Assembly (NCBI GenBank): GCA_003451595.1
Contig: DMDA01000092.1
Span: forward strand, 135,001-174,688
Source of the DNA: Chloroflexota bacterium
GTDB taxonomy: Bacteria; Chloroflexota; Anaerolineae; Caldilineales; Caldilineaceae
DNA: 39,688 nucleotides
Reading direction: 5' to 3'
Both the position numbers and the translations under genes were made by a program. This document shows, in pieces, positions 19,265-29,262 of this stretch; position 1 is the first letter of the stretch; each line of letters opens with the position of its first letter. The notes beneath the pieces are model-generated. The model was not told the origin of the DNA. It saw only the letters and a list, made by a program, of their open reading frames with translations, and searched no databases.

Positions 19265-20773
19265 TCAAACGACTACATTTGTTTGCACCAGCATCGTAAA
19301 TAATTCACGCAGCGCCGGATAGAGACCGGCAAAGACCGGATACAGTCGATCGTATACACGCACGTTAGCTTCGATAGGCGCGTAGGTTGCCTGCACCGGG
19401 AAGAACTCCTTGCCCGGCGCGAGGCTCGTGTACCACCCCAGCGCCTGCCCCGCAATGATGGCCGCCCCGCGCGCTGGCGCATCGCCCGGCGACGCCGCCA
19501 CCTGCACGGGCGCCGCCAGCATGTCCGCCAGAATCTGCGCCCACACGGCGGATTGTGCGCCGCCACCCGCCAGCACCATTGCCCCGCCACGCGCCACGCC
19601 CAGGGCGTCGCACAGCGCACGATAGGCAAACGCCGTTCCTTCCATCACAGAGCGCACCAGGTCAGCCTGCGTCGTTGCACCGGAGATGCCGAGAAAGCCG
19701 GCGCGGGCGTTGGCGTCGCTGAAAGGCGACCGCTCGCCGTTGAGATAGGGCAGGTAGAGCACGCCGCCGCTGCCGGGCGCTGCCTGCGCCGCCAGTGCGT
19801 TGAGGTGCGCATAGTCCGGCGGTGCACCTGCCGGCGTTGCCAGTGCGCTGCGCAGCCATTCCAGGTTGCCGCCCGCTGTCAACACCGGCGCCACCTGGAT
19901 CAAGCGACCGGGCTGTGGATGGCAGATCGTGAAGACGCCGCGTTCGGGCATGGGCGCGGCTGCCGACTGGCTCGCCGCGATCCAGCCGCTCGTGCCCAGG
20001 TAGGCGTAGATCATGCCTGGCTCCGCCGCACCGACGCCGACAGTGGTCGCGCCGAGGTCGCCGACGCCTTGCAGTACAGGCGTCCCGACAGGGATGCCGG
20101 TGGCGGCAGCGGCTTCGGCGCGCACTGCACCGATTGACGCACCAGACGCGTGCAGTTCAGGCAACAGAGCAGCTTCCAGCTCAAGTTGCGCCAGCAGGTC
20201 GTGCGCCCAGGTGCGCGTGCGCCAGTCGAGCAGACCGGTCGTGGCGGCGGTGGTGGGGTCGGCGGCGCGCGCCCCGCACAGCCGCCAGGCGATGTAATCA
20301 TGGCTGCCCAGCAGGATCGTCTGTGCCGCCGCCAGCCGCGATGGTGCGTGCGTCGCCAGCCAGCGCCACTTTGCCAGCACGCTGGAAGCCCCCTGCGCGT
20401 TGCCGGTGATCGCTGTCAGTTGCGCCGCGCCGATCTGATGCTCGATCGTAGCCGCCTCTGCCTGGGCGCGACTGTCAGAATAGAGCAGCGCTGGCCCAAC
20501 GGCGTCGTCATCGCCCAGCAGGATCGTGTCCTGCATCTGCCCGCTGAGAATCACAGCGGCGACATGCACGCCAGCCGGCGCCGCCGCCCAAAGCTGACGC
20601 AGCGCGCGACAAGATGCATCCCACCAATCCTGCGGCGTCTGCTCCACCACGCCGCCCGCTGCCGTATGCGTCGGATAGGTCGCCAGCGCGCTCGCCAGCA
20701 ACGCCCCGTCTCGTCTGACCAACGCCGCCTTGGCGCCGGTTGTGCCGATGTCGATCGCAAGAATTGTGTCCAT
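19265..20773 (-). CDS. FGGY-family carbohydrate kinase (xylulokinase-like)
   Basis: A 502-residue sugar kinase of the FGGY family, cytoplasmic, which phosphorylates an incoming sugar with ATP. The first phosphate-binding motif, ILAIDIGTTGAKAALV, is at residues 4-19. SGQMQDTILLG lies in the substrate region, the catalytic-Asp motif is GVGDLGATTVGVG (about 240-252), and the adenosine motif LAGGGAQSAVWAQILADML is near 408-426. The whole resembles XylB, but FGGY substrates are not reliably read from sequence. It is the last gene of the ABC import operon. Its start lies 12 bp after an AGATTGG minisatellite and has no visible Shine-Dalgarno. Confidence 0.9.
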   Translation of the reverse strand: MDTILAIDIGTTGAKAALVRRDGALLASALATYPTHTAAGGVVEQTPQDWWDASCRALRQLWAAAPAGVHVAAVILSGQMQDTILLGDDDAVGPALLYSDSRAQAEAATIEHQIGAAQLTAITGNAQGASSVLAKWRWLATHAPSRLAAAQTILLGSHDYIAWRLCGARAADPTTAATTGLLDWRTRTWAHDLLAQLELEAALLPELHASGASIGAVRAEAAAATGIPVGTPVLQGVGDLGATTVGVGAAEPGMIYAYLGTSGWIAASQSAAAPMPERGVFTICHPQPGRLIQVAPVLTAGGNLEWLRSALATPAGAPPDYAHLNALAAQAAPGSGGVLYLPYLNGERSPFSDANARAGFLGISGATTQADLVRSVMEGTAFAYRALCDALGVARGGAMVLAGGGAQSAVWAQILADMLAAPVQVAASPGDAPARGAAIIAGQALGWYTSLAPGKEFFPVQATYAPIEANVRVYDRLYPVFAGLYPALRELFTMLVQTNVVV

Positions 20774-20784
20774 AGTCGAAAAGC

Positions 20785-21007
20785 GGAGATTGGAGATTGG
20801 AGATTGGAGATTAGGAGATTGGAGATTAGGAGATTAGGAGATTGGGAGATTAGGAGATTAGGAGACTGGGAGATTAGGAGACTGGAGAAGGAGATTGGAG
20901 CTCAAAGACAGTTCAATCTCCAATCTCCAGTCTCCAATCTCTCAATCTCTTAATCTCCCAATCTCTTAATCTCTCAATCTCTTAATCTCTCAATCTCTCC
21001 TACTCTC

Positions 21008-21017
<10 letters not shown>
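20785..21017. repeat. AGATTGG-type minisatellite forming a long inverted repeat
   Basis: From 20785 to 20900 the + strand is a purine-rich run of 7- to 9-bp GGAGATT(G/A) units. From 20914 to 21017 it is the pyrimidine-rich complement (CAATCTC units). The two arms of about 100 nt could form a very long imperfect hairpin around a 13-nt loop. It fills the whole gap between the binding-protein and kinase genes and reaches into the last codons of the binding-protein gene, supplying its stop codon at 21008-21010. A short copy of the same family lies at 22468-22503. Confidence 0.9.
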
Positions 21018-21958
<941 letters not shown>

Positions 21959-22093
21959 GGGTGAAACTCCTTTGGTTGTGAAAATTAAAGCATGGATTGT
22001 GAATTGTAAATCGTGAATGACGAAGGGCAAAGCGTCACGTCACGCCGGAGGCGATGACCCACGATGCCGGTCCCCCCAACGTAAGGGCGACTT
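21959..22093. other. Spacer between binding-protein gene and 52-bp array
   Basis: This stretch holds the Shine-Dalgarno of the binding-protein gene (21967-21973). It also holds an AT-rich run (GATTGTGAATTGTAAATCG, 21991-22009) and one isolated copy of the dispersed core at 22039-22062, whose linker differs from the following 52-bp units. No gene is present. Together with the array, 545 bp here are gene-free inside an operon. Confidence 0.6.
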
Positions 22094-22467
22094 GTCACGC
22101 CGGAGGCGATGACCTACGGCACGCGCCTGTCCGTGAGGAGGCTTTGTCACGCCGCAGGCGATGACCTACGGCACGCGTCTCTCCGTGAGGAGGCTTTGTC
22201 ACGCCGGAGGCGATGACCTACGGCACGCGTCTCTCCGTGAGGAGGCTTTGTCACGCCGCAGGCGATGACCTACGGCACGCGCCTCTCCGTGAGGAGGCTT
22301 TGTCACGCCGGAAGCGATGACCTACGGCACGCGCCTCTCCGTGAGGAGGCTTTGTCACGCCGCAGGCGATGACCTACGTCACGCGTCTCTCCGTGAGGAG
22401 GCTTTGTCACGCCGGAGGCGATGACCTACGTCACGCGTCTCTCCGTGAGGACGCTTTGTCACGCCGC
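22094..22467. repeat. 52-bp tandem repeat array, 7 full copies plus a partial one
   Basis: Units start at 22094, 22146, 22198, 22250, 22302, 22354 and 22406, exactly 52 bp apart, with a partial unit at 22458. Each has the dispersed core (GTCACGCC, loop, GGCGATGAC, CTAC) plus a locus-specific 28-bp linker containing CTCTCCGTGAGGAGGCTTT. The loop base alternates strictly between successive units: GGA, GCA, GGA, GCA, GGA, GCA, GGA. That implies duplication of a 104-bp dimer. There are no unique spacers, so it is not a CRISPR array. Confidence 0.95.
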
Positions 22468-22503
22468 CCAATCTCTCAATCTCCAATCTCCAATCTCCAA
22501 TCT
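22468..22503. repeat. Short CAATCTC minisatellite
   Basis: Four to five units of CAATCTC(T/C) directly abut the 52-bp array on one side and the permease stop region on the other. They are the same family as 20785-21017. With the array they fill the entire permease to binding-protein gap apart from the leader of the latter. Confidence 0.8.
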
Positions 22504-23490
<987 letters not shown>

Positions 23491-23584
23491 CCTGAGTGAC
23501 TGGGTTCAATAGCACGCGGATGCTGCGGATCGGGCGGATGTGCACGGATTGTCTTTTGATCCGCGTCGAGCCGTTCAAGCCGCG

Positions 23585-25129
23585 TTATCCGCGTTCCATC
23601 GCTTCATTCATCAAGCCAAAGCAATAGCCGAGCACATCTTCCTCACTGACCGAGCTGGCATCCAGCATGGCGACCTGACGCCCCTCGCGCAGTACGAGCA
23701 GCCGGTGCGCCAGCCCCAGCACTTCCGGCAGCTCCGAGCTGACCAGGATCACGCCGACGCCCTGCGCCGTCAGGTCACCAATGATGCGGTAGATGTCCTG
23801 TTTGGCGCCGATATCGACCCCACGCGTCGGCTCGTCGAGCAGCAGCACCTTGACCGCGCCCGCCAGCGCCCGCGCAAAGACGACCTTCTGCTGGTTGCCG
23901 CCCGACAGTTGACCGACCGGCTGCTGCGGCGAGCGGCTGCGCAGGCTGAGCCGTTCGCCCAACGTCACCGTGACGTCGATCTCGCGCCGCCGATCGACGA
24001 GCCAACCGCCGCGCGCAAAGTTGCGCAGAAAGGTGAGCGTCGTGTTCTCGTAGATCGGCCGCGTCAGCACCAAGCCTTGCGTGCGACGTTCCTCCGGCGC
24101 CAATGCCAGACCGAGCCGATATGCCTCGGCGGGCGAACGCGGGTGGATCGACTGCGCCGCGCCCGCGCTGTGCAGCACAATCTCGCCGTCCGTCACCGGC
24201 GCTGCGCCAAAGAGCATCCGCAGCAGCTCGCTGCGCCCGGCGCCGATCAGCCCGGCGACGCCCAGCACCTCGCCGGCGTGCAATGTGAAGGAGATGTCGC
24301 GGCAGTATGCGCCGCTGAGCCGATTCACGGTGAGCAGCGGCGTTGTCGTGGCAGGCGAGCGCGGTGGATAGAGCGCATCGACGGCGCGACCGGTCATCCA
24401 CTGCACCAGGTCGCGTTCGGTCGCCCGTGCGGTGGGTTGGGTCGTCACGATGCGCCCGTTGCGCATCACGGTGATGCGCTGCGTGATGGCGAAAATCTCC
24501 GCCAGCCGGTGCGAGATGTAGAGCACGCCGACCCCGCGCTGCTGCAGCGTGCGGATCACGGCGAACAGGTGGTCGATCTCCTGGTTGGTGAGCGAAGCGG
24601 TCGGCTCGTCCATCACAAGCAGGTCGGCGTTGGCAGCCAGCGCGCGGGCAATCGAGACCAATGTCTGCTGACCGGGTGCGAGACGGCTGACAGGCAGGTT
24701 GAGCGGAAGGTCGGCGCCAAGCTGGTCGAGCACCTGTTGTGCTCGTTCCCGCAATGTGCGCCAGCCGATGCCGCCCCAGGCGCGGCGCGGGTAAGCATGG
24801 CCAAGGAAGATGTTTTCGGCGGCGTCGAAGTAGGGGACGAGGTTCAGCTCCTGGTGGATGAACGCCAGCCCCAGCCGGGTGGCGTCGCGCACGTGATGGA
24901 GCGCTGCCGGCCTGCCGCGCACCAGGATGTCGCCGCTATCGCGCGGGGTTGCACCCGCCAGCAGCTTGATCAGCGTCGACTTGCCGGCACCGTTCTCGCC
25001 GACCAACCCGTGCACCTCACCGGCAAAGAGATCGAGCGATACATCATCCACCGCCAGCACGCCCGGATAGCGTTTGCTGACATGCTGAAACGAGACGAGA
25101 GGCGTTGGTGCAAAGGCAGATGCAGTCAT
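23585..25129 (-). CDS. Sugar ABC transporter ATPase, two nucleotide-binding domains
   Basis: A 514-residue duplicated ATPase of the RbsA/XylG/MglA type. The first domain has Walker A GENGAGKST at residues 44-52, signature LAPGQQ, and Walker B LLVMDEPTAS. The second has the degenerate Walker A GLIGAGRSEL, which lacks the lysine as is normal in this family, signature LSGGNQQ, and Walker B VLLLDEPTRGVD. ATG 25129 is chosen because the 28 residues before it in the longer frame are unlike the family. It heads the operon followed by permease, binding protein and kinase. No regulator for it is visible in the window. Confidence 0.94.
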   Translation of the reverse strand: MTASAFAPTPLVSFQHVSKRYPGVLAVDDVSLDLFAGEVHGLVGENGAGKSTLIKLLAGATPRDSGDILVRGRPAALHHVRDATRLGLAFIHQELNLVPYFDAAENIFLGHAYPRRAWGGIGWRTLRERAQQVLDQLGADLPLNLPVSRLAPGQQTLVSIARALAANADLLVMDEPTASLTNQEIDHLFAVIRTLQQRGVGVLYISHRLAEIFAITQRITVMRNGRIVTTQPTARATERDLVQWMTGRAVDALYPPRSPATTTPLLTVNRLSGAYCRDISFTLHAGEVLGVAGLIGAGRSELLRMLFGAAPVTDGEIVLHSAGAAQSIHPRSPAEAYRLGLALAPEERRTQGLVLTRPIYENTTLTFLRNFARGGWLVDRRREIDVTVTLGERLSLRSRSPQQPVGQLSGGNQQKVVFARALAGAVKVLLLDEPTRGVDIGAKQDIYRIIGDLTAQGVGVILVSSELPEVLGLAHRLLVLREGRQVAMLDASSVSEEDVLGYCFGLMNEAMERG

Positions 25130-25264
25130 CGAGAACTTGGCGGCCTGGTCGCAGGTAAAATCGCAGCTAGTTGATGGCAAGCGAATGATACAACTGCTGC
25201 GACGGTGCGGCAAGATCGGCTACAGAAGTCAGGCTATCAATGATTATCGGAGTGTCCGGCGCCA

Positions 25265-25810
25265 CTACTCCCCGCCTATAGCTGAGAGGTGCAGCGAGCA
25301 CAGCCATTTCTCTGCCTCGTCTGGTTGGCGAAACCGGTGCGTGTACAAATGCGCGTACTCCGGCTGTGTGAGCAGGATCGGCATCTCGCGGCGCTGGCGA
25401 TGATGCGTCTTAGCGGCAAAGACGAAGAGCGAGTCGCGGCTGGCGAATTGACCGCGCCAACTTTCGACGTTGCCGCCCCAGAGCGCTTCCTGTGTGATGA
25501 TACGGCGCAGCGTGCGCTTGCTCAGACGCCATAACACGAATGGCAGCGGATAATCAAGCCAGATCAACGTGTCGGCGCGTCGCCAGATCAGGTCGCGGGC
25601 GACGCTATAGTTGCCACCGATTGTCCACGTATCGCCAGCGATGCAGTTGGCGATTTTGTTGCGGAACTCATCACGCGGCGCAGGTGTCCAGTTCGGCCCC
25701 CAAAAGAGCGCGTCCGGCTCGATGAAAGGGTAGCCGAGCACGGCTGCGAGCCGCGCCGCCAGTGTGCTCTTACCCGAACCGGCGGCGCCGGTGACGACGA
25801 TGCGTTTCAT
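25265..25810 (-). CDS. P-loop kinase-like protein (AAA_17/topology-modulation type)
   Basis: A 181-residue NTP-binding protein. Walker A is GAAGSGKST at residues 8-16, followed by the family pattern of an acidic ALFWGPNW segment and a WTIGGNYSVARD segment. A basic helix (LWRLSKRTLRRII) follows. This layout is typical of small FlaR-like or adenylate-kinase-related proteins of undefined substrate. ATG 25810 is chosen: it starts the P-loop strand directly and lies 7 bp after the stop codon of the upstream gene, whereas the ATG at 25846 would overlap that gene. Probably cotranscribed with the DUF1028 gene. Confidence 0.85.
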   Translation of the reverse strand: MKRIVVTGAAGSGKSTLAARLAAVLGYPFIEPDALFWGPNWTPAPRDEFRNKIANCIAGDTWTIGGNYSVARDLIWRRADTLIWLDYPLPFVLWRLSKRTLRRIITQEALWGGNVESWRGQFASRDSLFVFAAKTHHRQRREMPILLTQPEYAHLYTHRFRQPDEAEKWLCSLHLSAIGGE

Positions 25811-25817
25811 GTCGGAT

Positions 25818-26726
25818 TTATTGGGCGGGTGGCGCAAAGCGTTCACGCAAATACGTCAGCGCAATCCGATCGATGCGATCGCCCGCGCCGTCCCACCGTT
25901 CTTCCAGGTTCTCGCGCCCGACCAGCTCGCGCAGCGCCGCGCGTGTGGCGGCGTCGAAGTCACCCGTGATGGCGCCGCTGTAAAAGCCAGTGCGAGTCAG
26001 GATGGTCTGCAATTCGGCGGCGACTTCCGCCAACGGCAGCGTATCTTCCGGATCAATGGGACCGAAGTAGAGATGGTGAATCTTCAGCAGCCGCTGCAAC
26101 TCGGCGATGGGTTCGGGATGATCGTCCACGCGCAGATCGAGATAGCGGTCATTGTTGCCGCCATAGCCGCCGCCAGCACGCACGACGAGCACTGCTGCAG
26201 ATTGGCGGCCGCGACTGTCGCCGCCGGCCGCCTGGCCAGCCTCCAATGCCGCCACCAGCCAATCGGCCAGTTCGCCGGCGCCAGTGCGCGCCGCCTCAAA
26301 GCGCGTCGCCATCGCCTCCACGGTGCCTGGGATCAGGATGTTGCCCTGACAAGCGAAGCCCTCACCCACGATGTGCCCTGCCCACGCCGTGCACTCAGCA
26401 CCGGTAAAGGCGGCGGCGCGTCCCTGTGCATCGACCATGCCAACCTGCCGGTGACTGTATCCATCATCGGCATCGATCAGCATGCTAATTGCATCGGCGG
26501 CGCTCAGCCCGGACGCCATCAAGTCGAGACCGCGCGGGCCATAGGTCAGATTGGCGTATGCCTGTGTGGCGACCGCGCCAGCGCCTGCACGCGCCCATGG
26601 CACCACTGCGCCCACGGCCGGAAACTTCGACTGCACAGCTACACCCCACTCCTGGCGCAGCGGATCATGAGCGACGATCGAGAAGGTAGCGATAGGTTTT
26701 TCGGTAAGTGTCTGAGCGTGCGCCAT
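25818..26726 (-). CDS. DUF1028 family protein with C-terminal peptidoglycan-binding-like domain
   Basis: A 302-residue protein. Residues 12-215 form a DUF1028 domain, an Ntn-hydrolase-like fold seen as ATFSIVAHDPLRQEWGVAVQ, AYANLTYGPRGLDLM, FTGAECTAWAGHIVGEGFAC and GRQSAAVLVVRAGGGYGG. The last 80 residues (ELQTILTRTGFYSGAITGDF, then AALRELVGRENLEER) match the peptidoglycan-binding-like extension common in this family. The biochemical role is not established. ATG 26726 is supported by TGGAGAA just upstream; the longer frame adds 48 unlike residues. Confidence 0.88.
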   Translation of the reverse strand: MAHAQTLTEKPIATFSIVAHDPLRQEWGVAVQSKFPAVGAVVPWARAGAGAVATQAYANLTYGPRGLDLMASGLSAADAISMLIDADDGYSHRQVGMVDAQGRAAAFTGAECTAWAGHIVGEGFACQGNILIPGTVEAMATRFEAARTGAGELADWLVAALEAGQAAGGDSRGRQSAAVLVVRAGGGYGGNNDRYLDLRVDDHPEPIAELQRLLKIHHLYFGPIDPEDTLPLAEVAAELQTILTRTGFYSGAITGDFDAATRAALRELVGRENLEERWDGAGDRIDRIALTYLRERFAPPAQ

Positions 26727-26829
26727 AAACTTCTCCAAAGTGAAGACTAGCAAGTAGAATGCAGCGCGGCGTCGCAGCTGCGTGCGCTGCCAATACTCTT
26801 GCGCCGATACTTGTTTGTGGAGTCGTGGA

Positions 26830-27195
26830 ATGAAACAATTGATCTTGCTGCTGGTGACTGTTTCCCTCAACGTCTTTGGTCAGTTGATGATGAAGCGCGG
26901 CATGAGCAGTGTGGGCGCCATCAGTGGCGACCTGAGTTTGCTGCTGGACAGTCTGACCAGAGCGATCATGAATCCTTATGTGCTGGCTGGGGTGGCCTCC
27001 TATGGCTTTAGCACCGTCTTTTGGCTGGTATTGCTCAGCCGCGTCGAGTTAAGTTACGCTTATCCGGCGTTGAGCATGGGCTACGTGCTGATCACACTCG
27101 TCAGCGCCTTGATCCTGGGGGAACACGTGAGCGCCATGCGTTGGGCCGGCGTCTTTGTCATCGTGACCGGCGTGATCTTGGTGACGCGTGGGTGA
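26830..27195 (+). CDS. SMR/EamA-type small multidrug or lipid-carrier transporter
   Basis: A 121-residue, four-helix membrane protein. Landmarks are GQLMMKRGMSSVG at the end of helix 1, a polar loop, FWLVLLSRVELSYAYPALSMGYVLITLVSALILGEHVS split over helices 2-4, and a final GVFVIVTGVILVTRG. The pattern fits small drug/metabolite transporters such as ArnE/ArnF or EmrE-like halves. The substrate is unknown and a partner subunit is not encoded next to it. ATG 26830 follows TGGAGTCGTGGA, a weak ribosome-binding site. It is divergent from the DUF1028 gene. Confidence 0.82.
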   Translation: MKQLILLLVTVSLNVFGQLMMKRGMSSVGAISGDLSLLLDSLTRAIMNPYVLAGVASYGFSTVFWLVLLSRVELSYAYPALSMGYVLITLVSALILGEHVSAMRWAGVFVIVTGVILVTRG

Positions 27196-27252
27196 GTCAG
27201 ACGCTCTGCTGGGCGCGCCGACGTCGTTCTAGTGATCATGGTTGCGGTCTCT

Positions 27253-27283
27253 GGGCGTCGTTCCGGTCACCGGAACGACGCCC
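27253..27283. terminator. Perfect hairpin between convergent genes
   Basis: Fifteen-base arms GGGCGTCGTTCCGGT (27253-27267) and ACCGGAACGACGCCC (27269-27283) are perfectly complementary around one C; in practice this is a 14-bp stem with the TCA loop. It lies 57 bp after the transporter stop codon and 29 bp past the ftsH stop codon, so it can serve both strands. No T-run follows. Confidence 0.7.
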
Positions 27284-27312
27284 ACTCAGAATCACCGCTT
27301 AGGAATCACTGT

Positions 27313-29133
27313 TTAGGCTGTAGCAAATAGCGCCTGGAACTCGTCCGCGTTCAATGTCTCGCGTTCAAGTAGCGCATTGGCAACCTTGTGCAGTGAATCG
27401 ATGTTATCCGACAGTAATTGGTGGACACGCGTATAGGCTGCGCTCACCAGCTGGTTGACCTCGGCGTCGATTTCTTCGGCCACTTCTTCGCTATAGTCGC
27501 GCTGTTCAGCCAGCTCGCGTCCCAGGAAGACCATCTCTTCCTGTTGCCCAAACTGGAGCGGCCCCATCTTCTCGCTCATGCCATACTTGGTGACCATCGC
27601 CCGCGCCATCTGCGTGAGTTGCTGGATGTCCATGGCGGCGCCGTTGGAGATGTCGCCAAACACCAGTTCTTCCGCCACACGACCGCCCAACGCCACCGCG
27701 ATGTTGTCCAGGAAATACGCCCGTTTCGCCATCAGGCGATCCTTTTCCGCCACGCGCCAGACGTAGCCGCCAGCGCCGCCACGCGGGACGATCGTCACCT
27801 TCTGCACCGGATCGGAGTGCTCGACCAGTTTGGCGACAACCGCATGCCCTGCTTCGTGATAGGCGACAACTTGCTTTTCTTGCGGCGTCATCAATCGGCT
27901 TTTGCGCTCCGGGCCACCCATGCCGACGCGCTCGACTGCTTCCTGCAGCTCACGCATCCCGATGGCGCGCTTGTTGCGGCGGGCAGCCAGGATGGCAGCC
28001 TCGTTGACTACATTTTCCAGGTCAGCGCCCACAAAGCCCGGCGTCTGACGTGCAATCAGGTCCAGATCAAGGGTCGGTTCGACCGGTTTGCCCTTGACGT
28101 GCACCTCCAGGATCGCGCGTCGCCCGACAACATCGGGGCGATCCATTGTGACGCGGCGGTCAAAGCGGCCAGGACGCAGCAGCGCCGGATCGAGGATGTC
28201 GGGGCGATTGGTGGCGGCGATCAAAATGACGTTGGTGTCGGTGCCAAAGCCGTCCATCTCCACGAGAATCTGGTTGAGCGTCTGCTCGCGTTCGTCGTGC
28301 GAACCGCCCAGTCCGGTGCCACGATAGCGTCCTACCGCATCGATCTCGTCGATGAAGATGATGCATGGGCTGTTGCGCTTGGCCTGCTCGAAGAGGTCGC
28401 GCACACGGCTAGCGCCGACGCCGACAAACATCTCGACAAATTCAGAGCCGGAAATACTGAAAAAAGGGACGCCTGCTTCGCCGGAGACAGCCTTCGCCAT
28501 CAGGGTCTTGCCGGTGCCGGGCGGCCCCACCAGCAGCACGCCTTTGGGAATACGCGCCCCCAGTGCAGCAAATTTTTGTGGCTCCTTGAGAAACTCGACG
28601 ACTTCCTTCAATTCTTCTTTGGCTTCGTCGGCGCCAGCGACATCGTCAAATTTGACGGTTGGCTTGTCACCGGTGAAGACGCGCGCTTTACTCTTGCCAA
28701 AAGAGAGCGCCTGGTTGTTGCTTCCTTGCGTCTGCCGGAACAAGATGAAGAAGAGCGCCCCGATGAAGACCAAGGGCAACAGGTTGACGAGTAGCGAGAG
28801 CCAGTTTGCTGCGTTGCCAGGCGCCTCGTATTTGATGTTGACAGTTGCCAACTGTTCTGGTGTGACGCCTAGCCCCGCCAGCGTTTGTGTTAGTGGGACG
28901 GTGCTCTCGCGCCGCGAGATGACGGCCAGATTGCTCCCAACCAATGTGATGTGCAACTCGTCATTGCGCACGATGATAGTTTCAACCTCACCAGCTTTGA
29001 TCTTGTTGGCAAGCTGTGTCAGGCTGATCTGTTGGGGCGCTTCCCCTGGTTGGTAGATATTGATAAAGAGCGTCGCCGCCGCTACGATGATTAACAGGTA
29101 GACGAACGCGTTTCTGCTCCAATTTGCACTCAT
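27313..29133 (-). CDS. ftsH: ATP-dependent zinc metalloprotease FtsH
   Basis: A 606-residue membrane AAA+ protease that degrades misfolded membrane and short-lived cytosolic proteins. ATG 29133 has GAGGAGG at 29138-29144. Membrane helices lie at about residues 10-27 and 108-133, flanking an extracytoplasmic domain. The AAA module has Walker A GPPGTGKT 203-210, Walker B IIFIDEID 258-265 and the second region of homology TNRPDILDPALLRPGRFDRR. The pore loop is FVGVG at 236-240. The zinc site HEAGH at 426-430 and a later Asp in GDISNGAAMDI complete the active site. Length is normal, with a short C-terminal tail. It lies just downstream of uppP. Confidence 0.98.
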   Translation of the reverse strand: MSANWSRNAFVYLLIIVAAATLFINIYQPGEAPQQISLTQLANKIKAGEVETIIVRNDELHITLVGSNLAVISRRESTVPLTQTLAGLGVTPEQLATVNIKYEAPGNAANWLSLLVNLLPLVFIGALFFILFRQTQGSNNQALSFGKSKARVFTGDKPTVKFDDVAGADEAKEELKEVVEFLKEPQKFAALGARIPKGVLLVGPPGTGKTLMAKAVSGEAGVPFFSISGSEFVEMFVGVGASRVRDLFEQAKRNSPCIIFIDEIDAVGRYRGTGLGGSHDEREQTLNQILVEMDGFGTDTNVILIAATNRPDILDPALLRPGRFDRRVTMDRPDVVGRRAILEVHVKGKPVEPTLDLDLIARQTPGFVGADLENVVNEAAILAARRNKRAIGMRELQEAVERVGMGGPERKSRLMTPQEKQVVAYHEAGHAVVAKLVEHSDPVQKVTIVPRGGAGGYVWRVAEKDRLMAKRAYFLDNIAVALGGRVAEELVFGDISNGAAMDIQQLTQMARAMVTKYGMSEKMGPLQFGQQEEMVFLGRELAEQRDYSEEVAEEIDAEVNQLVSAAYTRVHQLLSDNIDSLHKVANALLERETLNADEFQALFATA

Positions 29134-29164
29134 CGATGCCTCCTCATGTGCATGTCGTCGCAGC

Positions 29165-29173
29165 ATTGTAACA
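29165..29173 (-). promoter_or_regulatory. Extended -10 promoter for ftsH
   Basis: On the minus strand TGTTACAAT (29173 to 29165) matches an extended -10 (TGnTACAAT), 31 bp before the ftsH start. At the expected -35 distance only a weak TAGCCA is seen, which is normal for extended -10 promoters. Confidence 0.45.
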
Positions 29174-29262
29174 GAGATGCAGTGCAATGGCTAGTGATCG
29201 GGGATACGGTTTGCCCGCAGGTTGCTGGTTGCGCACGTAGTCTGCAATGGAGCTGTCATGCA

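Noticed and set aside
22039..22467. Possible CRISPR array
   Set aside because: The 52-bp units are almost identical along their full length, so there are no unique spacers, and no cas genes are nearby.
23540..25174. Long open frame (544 codons) on the + strand
   Set aside because: It lies wholly antisense to the duplicated ABC ATPase, whose motifs are unmistakable. It is an artefact of GC-rich codon use.
27418..28794. 458-codon + strand frame
   Set aside because: Antisense to ftsH, with no family signal.
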